NCBI GenBank assembly: GCA_947095585.1
Contig: OX352764.1
Span: 76,804,816 to 76,868,815, forward strand
Origin: Nephrocerus scutellatus
Lineage: Eukaryota; Arthropoda; Insecta; Diptera; Pipunculidae
DNA length: 64,000 bases
Direction: 5' to 3'
Part shown: positions 47,340-58,512 of the stretch, in pieces
Layout: every line of letters starts with the position of its first letter
Position numbering within the stretch: the stretch's first letter is position 1
The notes under the pieces: model-generated
What the model saw: the letters and a program-made list of their open reading frames with translations, nothing else
What the model was told of the DNA's origin: nothing
Databases searched by the model: none
Program-made: the position numbers and the translations under genes

Positions 47340-47800
47340 ATCATAATAATTTTTGACTCTAAAACCGATGGCATGATTTTGCCTCATGCAAAAAATCTAT
47401 CTATCGGTCCAGATTGTGAATCAATAACATAGTCAAGCTTGGCATCACTTAATACTGGGCATCCTGTTCTACTCCATACTTTCAGCATTGACTTGGGACT
47501 TGGCCGACCTAACTGTCGCGTTCTACAAATCCTATCACAAACAACTTTTTGAGCAGGATCCCCTTTCTTCATGCGAGCTAGGTGTCTGAGCTTAATTCTC
47601 TTCACGCAATCAATTGCAGTAACGCTCGTATATCTTATAATTGTAGAGTCTCCGGAATCTTCCTTCTGAATAGCAGCAGCTTGGATGTTATTGTTAAATT
47701 TCTAGATTTGAAGAGTCTTGGGAGACTAAAGTAGGCTTCGTTGGCTTTCAGCAAGCGTTCGTTCGCCATTTTCATTAGTGTTAGCGGGTGCACTTTGAAT
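47340..47800 (-). pseudogene. RTE-like LINE RT C-terminus
   Basis: The minus-strand ORF 47605-47384 reads 'KLRHLARMKKGDPAQKVV'-like (with 'RIKLRHLARM') and 'GRPSPKSMLKVW', 'SDAKLDYVIDSQSGPIDRFF', the C-terminal tail of the RTE-like family also seen at 22620 and 26225. Upstream, 47690-47760 matches 26450-26520. Confidence 0.7.
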
Positions 47801-47814
47801 GCTGTCAAATTATT

Positions 47815-47990
47815 ATTTTTTTTTTTAATATAATTAGCGCATTCTTCAAAGAATTTGCACCCTTATAACGCCTAGAAACAGCGTTGGCTTGAAATTATTG
47901 GGTTAGATAGAATGATAAGAAGTAAATAAAGTGTTGTGGTAGGTGGAGTTGACTTCACATCCGAGCACTCACAAAGTCAAAAATCTAAAA
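47815..47990. repeat. 'ATTAGCGC' dispersed repeat, copy B
   Basis: TATAATTAGCGCATTCTTCA, TTTGCACCCTTATAAC, AGTGTTGTGGTAGGTGG and CGAGCACTCACAAAGT in the same order as copies at 30095 and 62385. It is immediately downstream of the RTE-like tail. Confidence 0.65.
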
Positions 47991-48009
47991 GTTAGAAATT
48001 CTAAACTGC

Positions 48010-48070
48010 CCATAATAAATAAAATTGTAAATTCTCTAATCGGAGATACACATTTTCATATTGAACTGTT
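48010..48070. repeat. Fold-back-family unit end
   Basis: GTAAATTCTCTAATCGGAGA followed by TACACA (about 48030-48056) matches the unit at 57995-58025. Only about 50 bp remain. Confidence 0.55.
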
Positions 48071-48109
48071 ATAAAATTGACAAAATTTCCTTATACTACA
48101 ACTAGTTTA

Positions 48110-49076
48110 CACCAACGAGTAGTTTACATTTGTTATATTTACATATAAATTACTATATTAAATATTTTACATTAAATAAATACACGTTTATCTTACAGCT
48201 AGCTCGTGTGGTTTAATTCGCTATAGTCTTCGAGTAATCCCAGTTGTATCGCAAAGCTTTGCGCTTTGCTGCTTCCTGGGTTATATGTCGTCCAAATCTT
48301 CAGTGATGGGCTGTTGCAAGTTCACGGATCATTTCTTCTACAGTATTTATGTTAAGGTCGCGTTGTAAGTCGGAGTTTCTCACATACCATGGAGCATTTA
48401 CTATGCATCTTTAATACTTTGTTTTGAAAGCGCTGAATTGTTTCTGTTATTTTTTACCAGCACACCCCCAAGGTCGAATGCCGTATGTCCATACTGGTCT
48501 TAATGTTTGTTTATATATTAGTAGTTTGCTTTGTATCGACAAAACAGATTTTCTGCCAATGAGCCAATTGAGTTTTCTTAGCTTTATTAAGTTCCTCTCT
48601 TTTCTTTTTTATATGCTCCTTCCATCGTAATTAAGTATCCAGGTTTATTCCTAAGTAATTTGCTGTATTAGAATAAGGAATTTGTATCCCATTAACAATA
48701 ATTGGAATAGGTTATTAAAAATAAATATGTACGGATTTTATGCTATTTAGCTTTCAACCCCACTTTTTAGTCCAGTCCAATACAGTATTGACAGCATTCT
48801 GTAGAACTTGAGTTGATTCTATTTAATTTTTTCATACTGAGAGAATGGCTGTGTCATCAACAAACATAGTAATTGTGCAATTCGAAAAGGTTGACACGTC
48901 ATTTGTGAATAGTATTATATACATTGTTGGGCCTTGTACACTACCTTGGGGAACACCGGCTTTAATCGCTTTCAACGCAGAGTAGGCATCTTCTTGTTTT
49001 ACCCGTGAAATCTATCAGTGAGATAAGATTCTAAAATTGTTGAATATTATCTAGGAAAAAGAGTATTGAGCTTATA
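48110..49076 (-). pseudogene. Jockey-like LINE, RT thumb and 3' end
   Basis: 3' half of a Jockey-like ORF2 on the minus strand, the same family as 14330-15342. In broken frames from 49070 down: 'YKLNTLFPR', the motif-4 region, a damaged FADD region (about 48860), then 'LIGRKSVLSIQSKLLIYKQT' and 'LRPVWTYGIRPWGC' (about 48560-48460), then 'RNSDLQRDLNINTVEEMI' (about 48380-48330) and a 3' UTR to about 48110. It is interrupted at 49077 by a mariner-like element. Confidence 0.8.
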
Positions 49077-49975
49077 TAGGGTGTCCCAATAAGCGGTTCA
49101 GATTTTGCATATCGGTTATTTTGGCTCTGGCAACACTAATTTCATTCTTTCTTTGATAGAAAATCAGTATATTATTTCTAATTGACGAAATGAGTTGCTT
49201 AATGCTTCAGCAAACGTGGGAAATGTTGGAAATTTACTTCCACAACAAAGAAAATTGGTTCGAAATCGCAAGAAAATGTCGTACAAAATTTGGTGAAAAC
49301 ACGGGAATTACACCCAACGGTATCTTAAAATTTGTGCATTAAGTGCGTGATACGGACTACCTAGCCAATAATCCAACGCGTACTCGTGCTAAGTCGTATT
49401 CGTTCAGCCGCAAATATCGCCGCGGTGGCTGAAAATGTGCGCCAACGGCCGAGAACATTAATTCGTCATCGTGCATCGGAAATGAACATCAGTCGGTCTT
49501 CCATGCAACGAATTTTGCGTAAAGATCTTGGTTTGTGGCCCTAAAAAATTCAATTTGTCCACCAATTGAAGCCCCGTGGCCATTCGCTTCGATATCCATC
49601 CATCCATCCATCTCGATGGGTTTGTAAACAAACAAAATTGTCGCATTTGTGGATCGGAAAATCCACAAGGATATGTGAAGAAGCCAATTAATCCATTGCG
49701 TGTTACTGTTTGGTGCATTATTGGGCTGTATTTCTTCGAAGATATTGGTTTGGACGACCTTTGGTTCCAGCAAGATGGTGCGCCATGCCACACATTGGGC
49801 GTTACAAGAACGGACGTGCGTCAAAAATTCGATGGCCGCATTATCAGTCGAAATGGTGACGTGAATTGGCCGGCAAGGATCAGTGATTTGATTTGATTTT
49901 TATTTGTGGGGTGCCGTGAAGGACAAGTGTTATGCGGACAATCCACAAACAATTTTATATATAATTATAATTTAT
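49077..49975 (+). mobile_element. Mariner-like element inserted in the Jockey LINE
   Basis: Starts at a TA with the terminal sequence GGGTGTCCCAATAAGCGG (about 49079). Plus-strand coding in pieces: about 49196 'MLQQTWEMLEIYFHNKENWF' (helix-turn-helix region), 'RTFRPRTL'-like region near 49450, 'ISRSSMQRILRKDLG' (about 49490), 'YPSIHLDGFVNKQNCRIWG'-like text (about 49600; first Asp region in a shifted frame), 'LWFQQDGAPCHT' (about 49760), 'NGDVNWPARISDL' (about 49855), and 'LWGAVKDKCYADNPQTI' (about 49905). Several frameshifts; the C-terminal end and 3' inverted repeat are missing. Tc1/mariner superfamily. Confidence 0.8.
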
Positions 49976-50745
49976 AATTTATGCCACACTTTATCGAACG
50001 CTTGAGCGACGTCCAGGAATATTGAAGAACATATCATTTCATTTTCAAGAGCTTCTTCGACAATTTTGGTGATTCTATGTACTTCACTATCACTATAAAA
50101 CAAAGTCGCTTTCTCTGTCCCTATATCCCTATGTATGCTTAGATCTTTAAAACTACGCAACGGATTTTGATGCGGTTTTTTTTTAATAGATAGAGTGATT
50201 GAAGAGGAAGGTTTATATGTATAATAACATCCATTAAATAGTGGAGAAATACTGTTATTTTTAGGTTTCTAATGTGATGTCGTAAATAATTACATTTTTT
50301 CCGCTTACATTGCAAACGCAGGCTGAACCCTACGAGATTTATCAATTGCGGGACATAGCGTTTCTCTTTTGTTGTTGATGATTGTTGATTATCTTTTGTA
50401 TGTATATTAAAATGAATGTCTGTTTGTTTCTAATACGACATTAAAACTCAAACTGAAACTTTCACAGAATTTTAACAAGAAATCGGTAAACCACATAGTG
50501 CGAATACGATCAAGGTGGCGCTTTGTTTAGGTTTAGCTAATAGAACAGCAGTAATAAGATAAAAGCCAGGTGACTTTTTCCTCTTGAGATCTTTTTGTAT
50601 AGTAGTTTCTACTTTAAAGGGTGTAACTGGAGGAATTTCCACGAAGAGTTGCTGGATTTCCGGCCATATTCCTTAACTTTGCCATTTTTGCATTGGGTCT
50701 AAATACTTTCGTCAGATGATACTCGGCGAATATTTCTGCTTTCTC
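49976..50745 (-). pseudogene. Jockey-like LINE, RT N-terminal part
   Basis: Continuation of the element at 48110-49076 beyond the mariner insertion. 50160-49976: 'VHRITKIVEEALENEMICSS' and 'IFLDVAQAFDKVWHKL' (RT motif 3 with catalytic Asp). About 50720-50560: 'GIWPEIQQLFVEIPPVTPFK' and 'KRKKSPG' (start of RT). The SYRPISLLP block between these is not found, indicating a deletion or decay around 50170-50540. Confidence 0.7.
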
Positions 50746-50789
50746 AGAGTTGTTTTAGGCCCATGCGTTTTTTTTTTGTTTGTTTGTTT

Positions 50790-50965
50790 GACATACAACA
50801 CACGCGAAAAGGTATGTGCCATTATAAAGCTTAGCACAGCGCGTGGGCGTTAGGAAATTAGGGTAAGGAAAAGATCAGATGTCTATGCACGTTGGTCTTA
50901 AATTACATTATTAATTCAATTGGTGGGTTGTGTTGACTTTTAAAGTTTTTAGTTATTTTCCACTA
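50790..50965. repeat. Possible diverged 'ATTAGCGC' repeat copy
   Basis: Weak resemblance in order: GCCATTATAAAGCTTAGCAC, AGCGCGTGGGCGTTAGGAAAT, GGTGGGTTGTGTTGAC. It follows a T-rich, GTTT-repeat stretch. Much less certain than copies A-C. Confidence 0.35.
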
Positions 50966-52750
50966 TTAGCATTCGCTCGATTTATCGGCTGTTAGTTGGC
51001 GTAAGTTTCGATTAATTGCTTTACGCAGGCACACCAGAGAATTTAAAAATGTTCCACTCTTTAAAATAAAAATTTAAAAAAAATCGGAACTCTAATAGAT
51101 TAACCCTTGCGGAGTTCCTATTACAATAAACTGAGATCATGATTCATGGTGCGTGTTTAAAACCAGAAACATTTATGTTTTCTTATAAATACATATTTGA
51201 GTTTATTATGTCTAAATTACGTAAAACTAAAGCGAGCTACACATACAACATAAATAATCCAGAATCATAAACCAAAAAGTTAAACGCACTGAGCTTCCTC
51301 AACCAAAGTAACCATTTCCCTAATTAAGGCACATCTGTTCTGCCATAAATTTTGTACCAAACCAAAGGCGCATAAATCTGCTTGATAGGCGAAAGTAACT
51401 TCCTCCTGAAACGATGGATAGTAAAAACGAGGAAAGCCTTAAATTTTATTTTAAAATTAAACCGTTTCATTCGAACGTCAATATTTCCGCTCCGTTTTTG
51501 GATGCAATCATTTATTACCACCTCTTTACTGTGCTGCTTTGATGGTGGTGCTGCAATAAACGAAATGTGCAAACACTAAAGTGGACTGACGGTCCGGAGT
51601 GCTAGACAGACAAATAGAGATAGGTCTGAATTCTAGGCTAATTTGAGAAAATTTTATTTTCCACCCGCTGCCAAACACTGTGAATTACGTCCTGACAGTT
51701 AATTACGATTTCTTTCCTTACACTTCCTTTGCATTCGATTTATTATTCTTTGGAAATGTGTGATGGTGAGAGGGGCTATTTAAATAGTCGTACAATTTAG
51801 CAGTAGGAGCACATGCCTTCACCTAGTTTTGTACAAAAAGTTCAGTTCTATTTTCAAATTATTGACTTGGTTGGAGTTGTGGTCGAAACCAAATGCAAAT
51901 TGTGGCTTCATTGGAAAAATTAATGTGACAAGTAACAGGCACAATACAAACTGGGCAGTATTTTTTTTTTTAATTTTAAGAACGGCTGCACAAACGTTGA
52001 GATATTTATATTAGTTGCGATCGATCTGGATTACAAATTGTAAGTTGTAATTGTAGTTGAAATGGCAGGACAAGACCTTTCGGCTTTGCCTACTTTGCTT
52101 TTGGCATTTTAAGAAAATAAAAATTAAAATAGAATCTTTACACTTTTTTTCGACAGACACAGCCAATTAATCACACACATTTTCATCATCATATTTGGAT
52201 TTACAACCATGGTTCTAGCTACACTCTTTATAGAATGCTATTTACTTCCTGTCTTCTTTAGCAACAAACTGCAAATACCCCCAATTTGCCAAGAACCGAA
52301 ATATGCATCACAGTGATTCCTCATCGAATTGAAAACATTGATGATAGCGCATTGAAGTTGGGTTCGTTGTTGTTGTTTTTGTTTATGCCATTTTCGTTCA
52401 GTTTCATAGAGCTGGCTTATTGCTGCTATTACGCCAGCATGCCTGCTGCTGGTGCTATAATTTTCGTGGAAATTGAGAGCAATAGATAAGAGTAAAAACG
52501 CCAGTTAAGAGGGTAATTTACGATTTTGCTATTTTTATAACCATCTTCATGTCTATTTAGGCTATAAAAGTGTTACTTTCAAGTGAAATATCGGTTCGAG
52601 CATATGTAGCGAGTAGTAAAATGGGGTGGTGGTGGATGTCGGTTTCAAGTTATAGGATGGGAATTTGTATCTATGTGCGTGCGTATGCGAGTTTTTAAAT
52701 CGGAGAATGTTAGAATGGAGGATCTTTACGAGACATTTAACTTGGAAAAT
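50965..52750. other. Anonymous DNA, no supported gene
   Basis: The minus ORF 51572-51324 (82 codons) and plus ORF 51382-51579 overlap antisense and neither has a domain. The rest is anonymous, increasingly AT-rich toward 52740. Confidence 0.4.
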
Positions 52751-52759
52751 AGAAACAAA

Positions 52760-53480
52760 GCTATCTATTATTAATATTAATGTATATAATATAAATTAAG
52801 TAACTACCGCAATAATATTAAGAATTTTTATTCAAAATAAATAAATAAATTTTTTATTAAATTATATAAATAACCTCTAATTATTTAAAATAACTTTATC
52901 TTAAATTAAAAATAATTATATTAACTTTTAATTACACAAAATTTTTTATTATATTATATTTTATTAATAATAATTACACAATATAAATATATTTATATTT
53001 ATTTTTATAAAAAATAAAAATTTATATCAAATAAATATAAATGTATAAAATTTGAAAGAAATTTATCTATTTAAATGAAAATATTTTCTTAATATTTAGT
53101 AAGTTATTTTTAAAAATCGGAGTAAAAATTATTTTATAATAAAACTTTCGTTTATATCAAAATTAATTAAATAATCCCCTATTCTAATTTAATTTTTTTT
53201 ATCAATAATTAGTCAAAAAACTAAATTAATAACTTCTAATATAGAATTATTTTAAAATAAAATTAACTTTTAAATTAAAATTAATTTCATAATTTTTCTA
53301 TAATATATATAATATATAATAATTAATAAAAAATAAATTAATAGGTTTTAATATAAACTTTATTATAAAATAATTTATAAAAATTTGAAAATTTTTCAAA
53401 TTAATAAGATAAATTCTAATGTAAACATTATTTCAAAATAATTTATGAAAATTTTCTAATATTTTAAGATATATCTACGT
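52760..53480. other. Extremely AT-rich block, possible mitochondrial control region
   Basis: About 700 bp with very little G or C, sharply bounded. It contains degenerate repeats of about 65 bp (AAAATAATTTATAAAAATTT near 53368; AAAATAATTTATGAAAATTT near 53435). Composition and position next to a mitochondrial ND4 fragment suggest an insect A+T-rich (control) region copied to the nucleus, but no mitochondrial gene lies within it. An AT-rich satellite is the alternative. Confidence 0.45.
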
Positions 53481-53849
53481 CCTGTGTTTTTTTCTAGCAT
53501 TTAGTATGTACTAGGTTTAAATTGTTACTAACACTAGTAAAGATGATAATGTAATCAAACGTGCGTTTGGTGCGTTTACTGTTGACTTTTAGATTTTATT
53601 TAAAAATCGTCTTAGCTGCACCAAATGTATAAATTCTGAACCTATCGTCAAAAATAAAAGAAAAATAATGAATCTGGAACACATTTTAGAGTCACCATTT
53701 AAATCCGTAATCTTTCTTATCAAAAAATTGCTATTGTAATGATTGTAAAGATTGTTATTGCTTAATCCATACAATCCATAGGTACCACCCCCACCATTAG
53801 GAAAGTCGTAGGATGGATGTAGTTTTTACTGACAATCTATCCATCTTAT

Positions 53850-54295
53850 ATTAAATATTTTATTTTTATTATTTTTTTTAATTGTTTATCTATAAGATTA
53901 TTTATATTTTATTTATTTTTTAAGGAGATTAATTCCTACATTATTTCTAATTTTAGGGTGAGGATATCAACCTGAACGTCTACAAGCTGGAATGTATTTA
54001 TTATTTTATACTTTATTAGTGTCTTTACCTATATTAATTGGTATTTTTTATTTATATAATCATTTAAACACAATAAATTATTATTTAATAATAAATTTTT
54101 TGATAAATTATGATTTATTATATTTTATTATAATTTTAGCTTTTTTAGTAAAAATACCTATATTTTTAGTTCATTTATGATTGCCAAAAGCTCATGTTGA
54201 AGCCCCAGTATCAGGTTCAATAATTTTAGCTGGGATTATATTAAAATTAGGTGGATATGGATTATTACGTATTTTTCCAATTTGTGCGTCTATTC
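53850..54295 (+). pseudogene. ND4: Numt: partial mitochondrial ND4
   Basis: A nuclear copy of part of NADH dehydrogenase subunit 4. Read with the invertebrate mitochondrial code: '[20 protein letters not shown]' (about 53928; TGA read as Trp), then '[20 protein letters not shown]', '[15 protein letters not shown]' (a second TGA = Trp at about 54178) and '[20 protein letters not shown]' with '[12 protein letters not shown]'. These are the conserved central segments of ND4, part of the proton-pumping respiratory complex I. A one-base loss near 53923 shifts the frame, the 5' third is missing and the 3' end stops near 54295, where ordinary nuclear DNA resumes. Not expressed as a functional protein. 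It is near-pure mitochondrial in composition, so the transfer is not very ancient. Confidence 0.9.
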
Positions 54296-54299
54296 AAAA

Positions 54300-54990
54300 G
54301 ATCATCATATTAAACACAACTTTGTGCCTAGTTCGCAATAGGTATGAACCGGTAATTTTCAGTTATTGCTATAATTATTGTTTCTTGCTATTGCTTTATT
54401 AAGATTTGTGAGTGGTTGCAGATTTTAGATATATTGCGGGCAATTTTAGTTTTCCTTTCGTGATCGGTGGTTGCATTTATACTTGCTATGGGCGTTACAA
54501 AACCCGTTGTTAAGCTTCTTATGGCGCAAAAATTCAGGTTTTATGTAGATTAACTCAATAATAGTATACTGGTTAATACGCTTTGTAAAGAATACAATAT
54601 GCATAAATCTACCATAAGTACGATTTAATGATCGGCATTATTCAACGCTAGCAACTGTTGGTTTGCTTAATTTATAACAATACCATGAAAAAAAAAACTT
54701 CTTAAAAATCCACGTTTTTCTTGTGGACTAAAAAGGTTGAAATCTAACTGAAGTAATAACGTGTGGAGCATATTTGAACACGTATATATAAAAAAAACGT
54801 TGTTTTTCGGGTACAAACTTTCACAGTCACAGGTGTTTGGTAATAATCGCAAAAATATCTGTTTTGGCGGTCGAGCCTGTTTCAAAGTATTTTCAATTTT
54901 TCAACGCATCACTCGCCACATGCGCTATTTTGGACCTAGGCACTCACAAAATGTCAGCACCCTAGGTCGCGTGGAAAGTGGTTAAAAAGA
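54300..54990. other. No recognisable gene
   Basis: Small overlapping ORFs on both strands (54885-54667; 54761-54985) without domains. Confidence 0.4.
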
Positions 54991-55039
54991 ACCTGTTATA
55001 GAATATTACAATATGTAATCAATTTTACACTCATTAACT

Positions 55040-55200
55040 TTATAAGTAGAGAAAATTTCAGCATCGTAGATTCAATAAAATCCGTCAAAAAGCCAAACAG
55101 AAAAACAGACAAACAGACAAACAGACACCAAGAAAAACAGAAAAACAGACAAACAGCCAAACACACGGTCACGCGAAGTTAAAATAGAGAATTTAAAAAC
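55040..55200. repeat. Fold-back-family right terminus with CAGACAAA repeats
   Basis: ACAGACAAACAGACAAACAG (about 55108) and a second run, then CGGTCACGCGAAGTTAAAAT and TAGAGAATTTAAAAAC (about 55182), the right terminus of the family. The 'CAGCCACGGACACGCG' part of the terminus has expanded into a simple repeat here. Confidence 0.7.
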
Positions 55201-55494
55201 ATACTCTAAAGTTGTGACGAGAAACTGTCGAGCAAACCAAAGCTTGTAGAGCCGTTTTAAATAAATTTAAAAGAAAATATAATATAGCTCCATTTGACAA
55301 ACGAGCAAACATACAACTCAGACTAGTCCTGCTTTTTTTATATGCTACGGCCCAATAAAACTCTTGTAAGCCTTAAAGAGACTCCTCCTACCCTGTTTTC
55401 CTATTTGCTATCAAAGTTATATAATTACCTCGTTTTGAGCTCTTTGGTGTTTTACTTTTAACTTTTTTACTTTTTTTCCAAATTTCTTTACAGG

Positions 55495-56058
55495 AAAAAA
55501 AATATTTGCCTGGACATCTTCAGCAATCATTCTCCATTGAATGTCTTCACCGCTTAAGAAATGGTCCCTTTTCATTGGTAATAGTACTTCGGAGATAATT
55601 TCATTCATTCCGAGAAAAATGTGGAACCATGTTCGCTCTAGCAGCTATCCAGCTGATATCGCTTCTCGTGGTACTTCTACGTTGGTGCTGTCATCACGTG
55701 AAATATGGTGGCGAGGATCAAATTGGCTCTGGCAGGAGAGAGATCATTGGCCTGCTTCAATGACACAAGCTGAAACTTTCGAACCTCCGCAACAAGAAGG
55801 AGAAGTACATCTATCACAAAAACCTTCCTGTGTGAAATGAATTCAAGTAACACATTGGAATCACTTTTGCAACATTCGTTGAGTTGGTTAAAATGTATCC
55901 TAATCAATGCATATATTTTAGATTTATTTCGAATTGTCGCGCGGTCTCCGTCCAACGAACTTCACAGCCCTTGAGTACTCATGAAATTTCAAACTCAAAA
56001 ATCGCTCTCATAAAATACTCACAGTATTCGTTGTTTGCCGTTGAGATCAGTATTCTCG
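55495..56058 (+). pseudogene. BEL/Pao retrotransposon pol: RNase H part
   Basis: Plus-strand remnants of a BEL/Pao polyprotein: a broken RNase H stretch from about 55500, 'SEIISFIPRKMWNHVRSSSY' and 'PADIASRGTST' (about 55590-55690), 'IWWRGSNWLW' (about 55710), then in another frame 'YFRFISNCRAVSVQRTSQPL' and 'IALIKYSQYSLFA' (55884-56050), the spacer region between RNase H and integrase. Frames shift near 55840. The 5' half (LTR, gag, protease, RT) is not in the window. Split from the integrase by a LINE at 56059. Confidence 0.85.
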
Positions 56059-56410
56059 TAATATGTAAAAAGCTGTAAAAAATTTAGTATTTACCGACTC
56101 CATTGATTGCCCGGATATCTTATCCTTGTTTTATTTGTATGCTCCTGAAAGGCCTTTGCGCACTAGGGACCTTTTTTACATTACCCATTGCAACAGGAAC
56201 TTTTTGTTGAATGATCCGATTGTTAAATGTTCTGTTGCTTTCAACTCCATTTGCAATCTAATTGATTTTTCCGTGTCAAAATTAGCGTTTAAGAAACTTA
56301 TAAATGATCAATTTAGATAATAAATTTCTTGCATAATATAAATTCATGTTAATTTTAGTTTTTAAGTTTTTTTAAGTCTGTTTATATCTTAGACTAAATA
56401 AATAAATAAA
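56059..56410 (+). mobile_element. Short LINE 3' end inserted in BEL, 8-bp TSD
   Basis: TATTCTCG at 56051-56058 and 56411-56418 flanks the insertion. The insert holds the last ~60 codons of a LINE reverse transcriptase ('LRTRDLFYITHCNRNFLLND', 'FNSICNLIDFSVSKLAFKKL', stop at about 56318), a short 3' UTR and a (AAAT)n-type tail ending in AATAAATAAATAAATA. It is severely 5'-truncated, as is usual for LINE insertions. The same C-terminal type occurs at 59320-59800. Confidence 0.88.
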
Positions 56411-57233
56411 TATTCTCGGCTGAAGAAATTTTTTTTGTAACCAAGGGAATCCATCTCGATTAATTTGAAGATTTGTCATCAAATGGATTTCTCTTATCCC
56501 TTGATCGATTCCGCGTCGCGGAAAGTCAATAGAATTCTGGAGTGACAACGGTACGAATTTTCACTGTGCAGAACGCGTCAGCGGCGAAATGTTCGAACTA
56601 CTTTGCAGTCAACAACACATCCAAATCATTTCCGATCATATGTCCAGAGACAATAAAAAGTTTTATACCCTCTTTCCCTCCTCCTTTGGAGGCTTATGGG
56701 AAGCTGGTGTAAAATCCGTTAAAACGCACCTTAGATGCATCATGGGTGACCATAATCTCAATTATGAAGAGATGTTTACTCTTCTAACAAAAATCGAAGA
56801 GTTGCTAAATTCTCTCCCAATGTGGCACATATCAAATTGGGAGCCAAATGCGTTGACTCCATCCAATTTTATGATTGAACAATCTTATACGGCAGTCACA
56901 CAGCCAGATTTACCCGATACCAACTTTTCGATCAAAACTAATTGGTATGCTTTACAGGCACTTCTTCAAGGATTTTGCAAACGCTGGCATAAAGAGTACC
57001 TGACGTCACTACAACACCGACAGAAAACACATACCAATTTAAAAATTTATGACATCGTGCTTCTAAGGGTACCCAATTTGCCACCAGCTAAATGGATACT
57101 AGGACACATCATTAAAACTCATCCTAGAAAGGATAATATCGTCAGAGTGGCAACAATATGCACCAAGTTTGGCAATTATACTCGTCCCGTACTGTCAAAG
57201 CTATCGCCACTTCCTGTTGCTAAAAGATCGTAA
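56411..57233 (+). pseudogene. BEL/Pao retrotransposon pol: integrase part
   Basis: Integrase half of the BEL/Pao element. About 56430-56580 carries the core start in shifted frames; then 56589-57233 is an open 214-codon run. It shows 'SSFGGLWEAGVKSVKTHLRC' (the glutamate of the DDE triad in 'WEAGVK'), 'NYEEMFTLLTKIEELLNSLP', 'ALTPSNFMIE', 'GFCKRWHKEYLTSLQHRQKT' and the C-terminal DUF5641-type segment 'YDIVLLRVPNLPPAKWILGH' and 'RPVLSKLSPLP'. Damage lies in the first part of the catalytic core (stops near 56540); the C-terminus is intact. Confidence 0.9.
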
Positions 57234-57238
57234 CCTTT

Positions 57239-57500
57239 CAGGGGGAAGGCTGTATACTTTGAAATGTGCTACAAATTACGACCTATTTATATAATCTCTT
57301 AAATTTTTCTACAAATTGCAACCTAATGCTATTTCCATTCATATCCTCTATTTTTTTGATAAAGGCACTGTACATACTGCATATCAGTTGCATAATGGCA
57401 TTCTTGGCTTGATCTTGTTGATACGTAGTTGATTCTGTTTATTAGGAATATAAAAAAAAATCAAAAAATAAAAGTGTAATTGTAATCATTTTCATACTTG
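57239..57500 (+). mobile_element. BEL/Pao polypurine tract and 3' LTR start
   Basis: The integrase stop is followed at once by CAGGGGGAAGGC (about 57239-57250), a polypurine tract, and then TGTATACTTTG, a plausible 3' LTR start at 57251. With no 5' LTR in the window I cannot fix the LTR's end; 57500 is nominal. Confidence 0.6.
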
Positions 57501-57960
57501 GATTAATTGTAATAATTAAAAACACTAAATTAATTACTTGGATGACCACAGGTTTTTTGAACAACAAAATATGTAAATATCTACCTACATACGAGTGAAT
57601 TTGTAACTTTTGTAACTAAAAAACTAAATTTTGATATTATGATTTTGTAAATTCGTTGGTTTTTTTTTAGTTTAGAAATTTGTGAATTGGTTTTTGCAAC
57701 AAACTCATTCCCGATTTCTTTTAGTTGCGTAAATTACTCACTTTTAAAACATTACATGTCCGAATCCATTGGTTGTCAAATTTATTCTACTTTGTGGTAA
57801 TATTTAATTTTATTTAATTTTTAGAATATTCAAGAAACTAGAACCATCACTTGTTAGAAGAAATTTCCATCAATGGCTATCTATTGTGGCCTATTTTTAC
57901 CTCGTTTCATGTTAATGCAAGTGATTAGGATTTTATTTTGCTTGGGCAGATACACTGCGG
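57500..57960. other. No recognisable gene
   Basis: AT-rich; possibly includes the rest of the BEL/Pao 3' LTR. Confidence 0.4.
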
Positions 57961-57969
57961 TTCACTAGA

Positions 57970-58250
57970 AGCAACCCATAAAAATTAAAATTTTTCATGT
58001 AAATTCTCTAATAGGAGAAGCATATGTGTGTAAAGTTTGAACCGGGTTAATTTAGAAAAAAATTAATATAAGAACCCCTTCACTTCAAAATTTTTACAAA
58101 AACTGTTCTCATCGGAGATAATTGAAGAAAATATGGTTAATTTTAAAAAAAAATGTGTATGGGCACCCCTCGGGACACAGGAGCAGGACACTCTAAAAAT
58201 TTTACAAAAAGTTTTGTCAATCGGAGATACATATGTGTGACCCTCAAAAG
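57970..58250. repeat. Fold-back-family monomers
   Basis: AACCCATAAAAATTAAAATT (about 57975), AAATTCTCTAATAGGAGAAG (about 58000), then two sense monomers with GCATATGTGTG (about 58020) and ACATATGTGTG (about 58227). The second monomer breaks directly into the short tandem array at 58230. Confidence 0.72.
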
Positions 58251-58512
58251 ACCCCGAAAAGACCGTCAATATACACCCCGAAATACCACAAAAAGACCCC
58301 CAAAAGACTCATGAAGAAACCCGTAAAAGACCCCCAAAAGACTCCAAAAAATACCCCAAAAAGACAATAAAAAGACCCCCAAAAACCCTCAAAAGACCTC
58401 CAAAACACCCACAAAAGACCCTCAAAGGACTCCTCTAAAGACCCTCAAAAGACCCTCAAAAAAACCCTAAAAAGATCCTCAGAAGACCATAAAAAGACCT
58501 TCAAAAGATACC
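58235..58512. repeat. Short tandem array of AAAAGACCC units
   Basis: Roughly 25 imperfect units of about 10-11 bp (AAAAGACCCTC, AAAAGACCCCC). It lies within the repeat, between a fold-back-family monomer and GTCCTCTGGGGGGGACTC. Confidence 0.85.

Noticed and set aside
49458..49824. Two overlapping 111-codon minus-strand ORFs
   Set aside because: Antisense to the mariner-like transposase remnant.
58235..58512. CRISPR-like array
   Set aside because: Units of about 10-11 bp directly abut with no unique spacers, in a eukaryotic repeat context; it is a simple tandem repeat.
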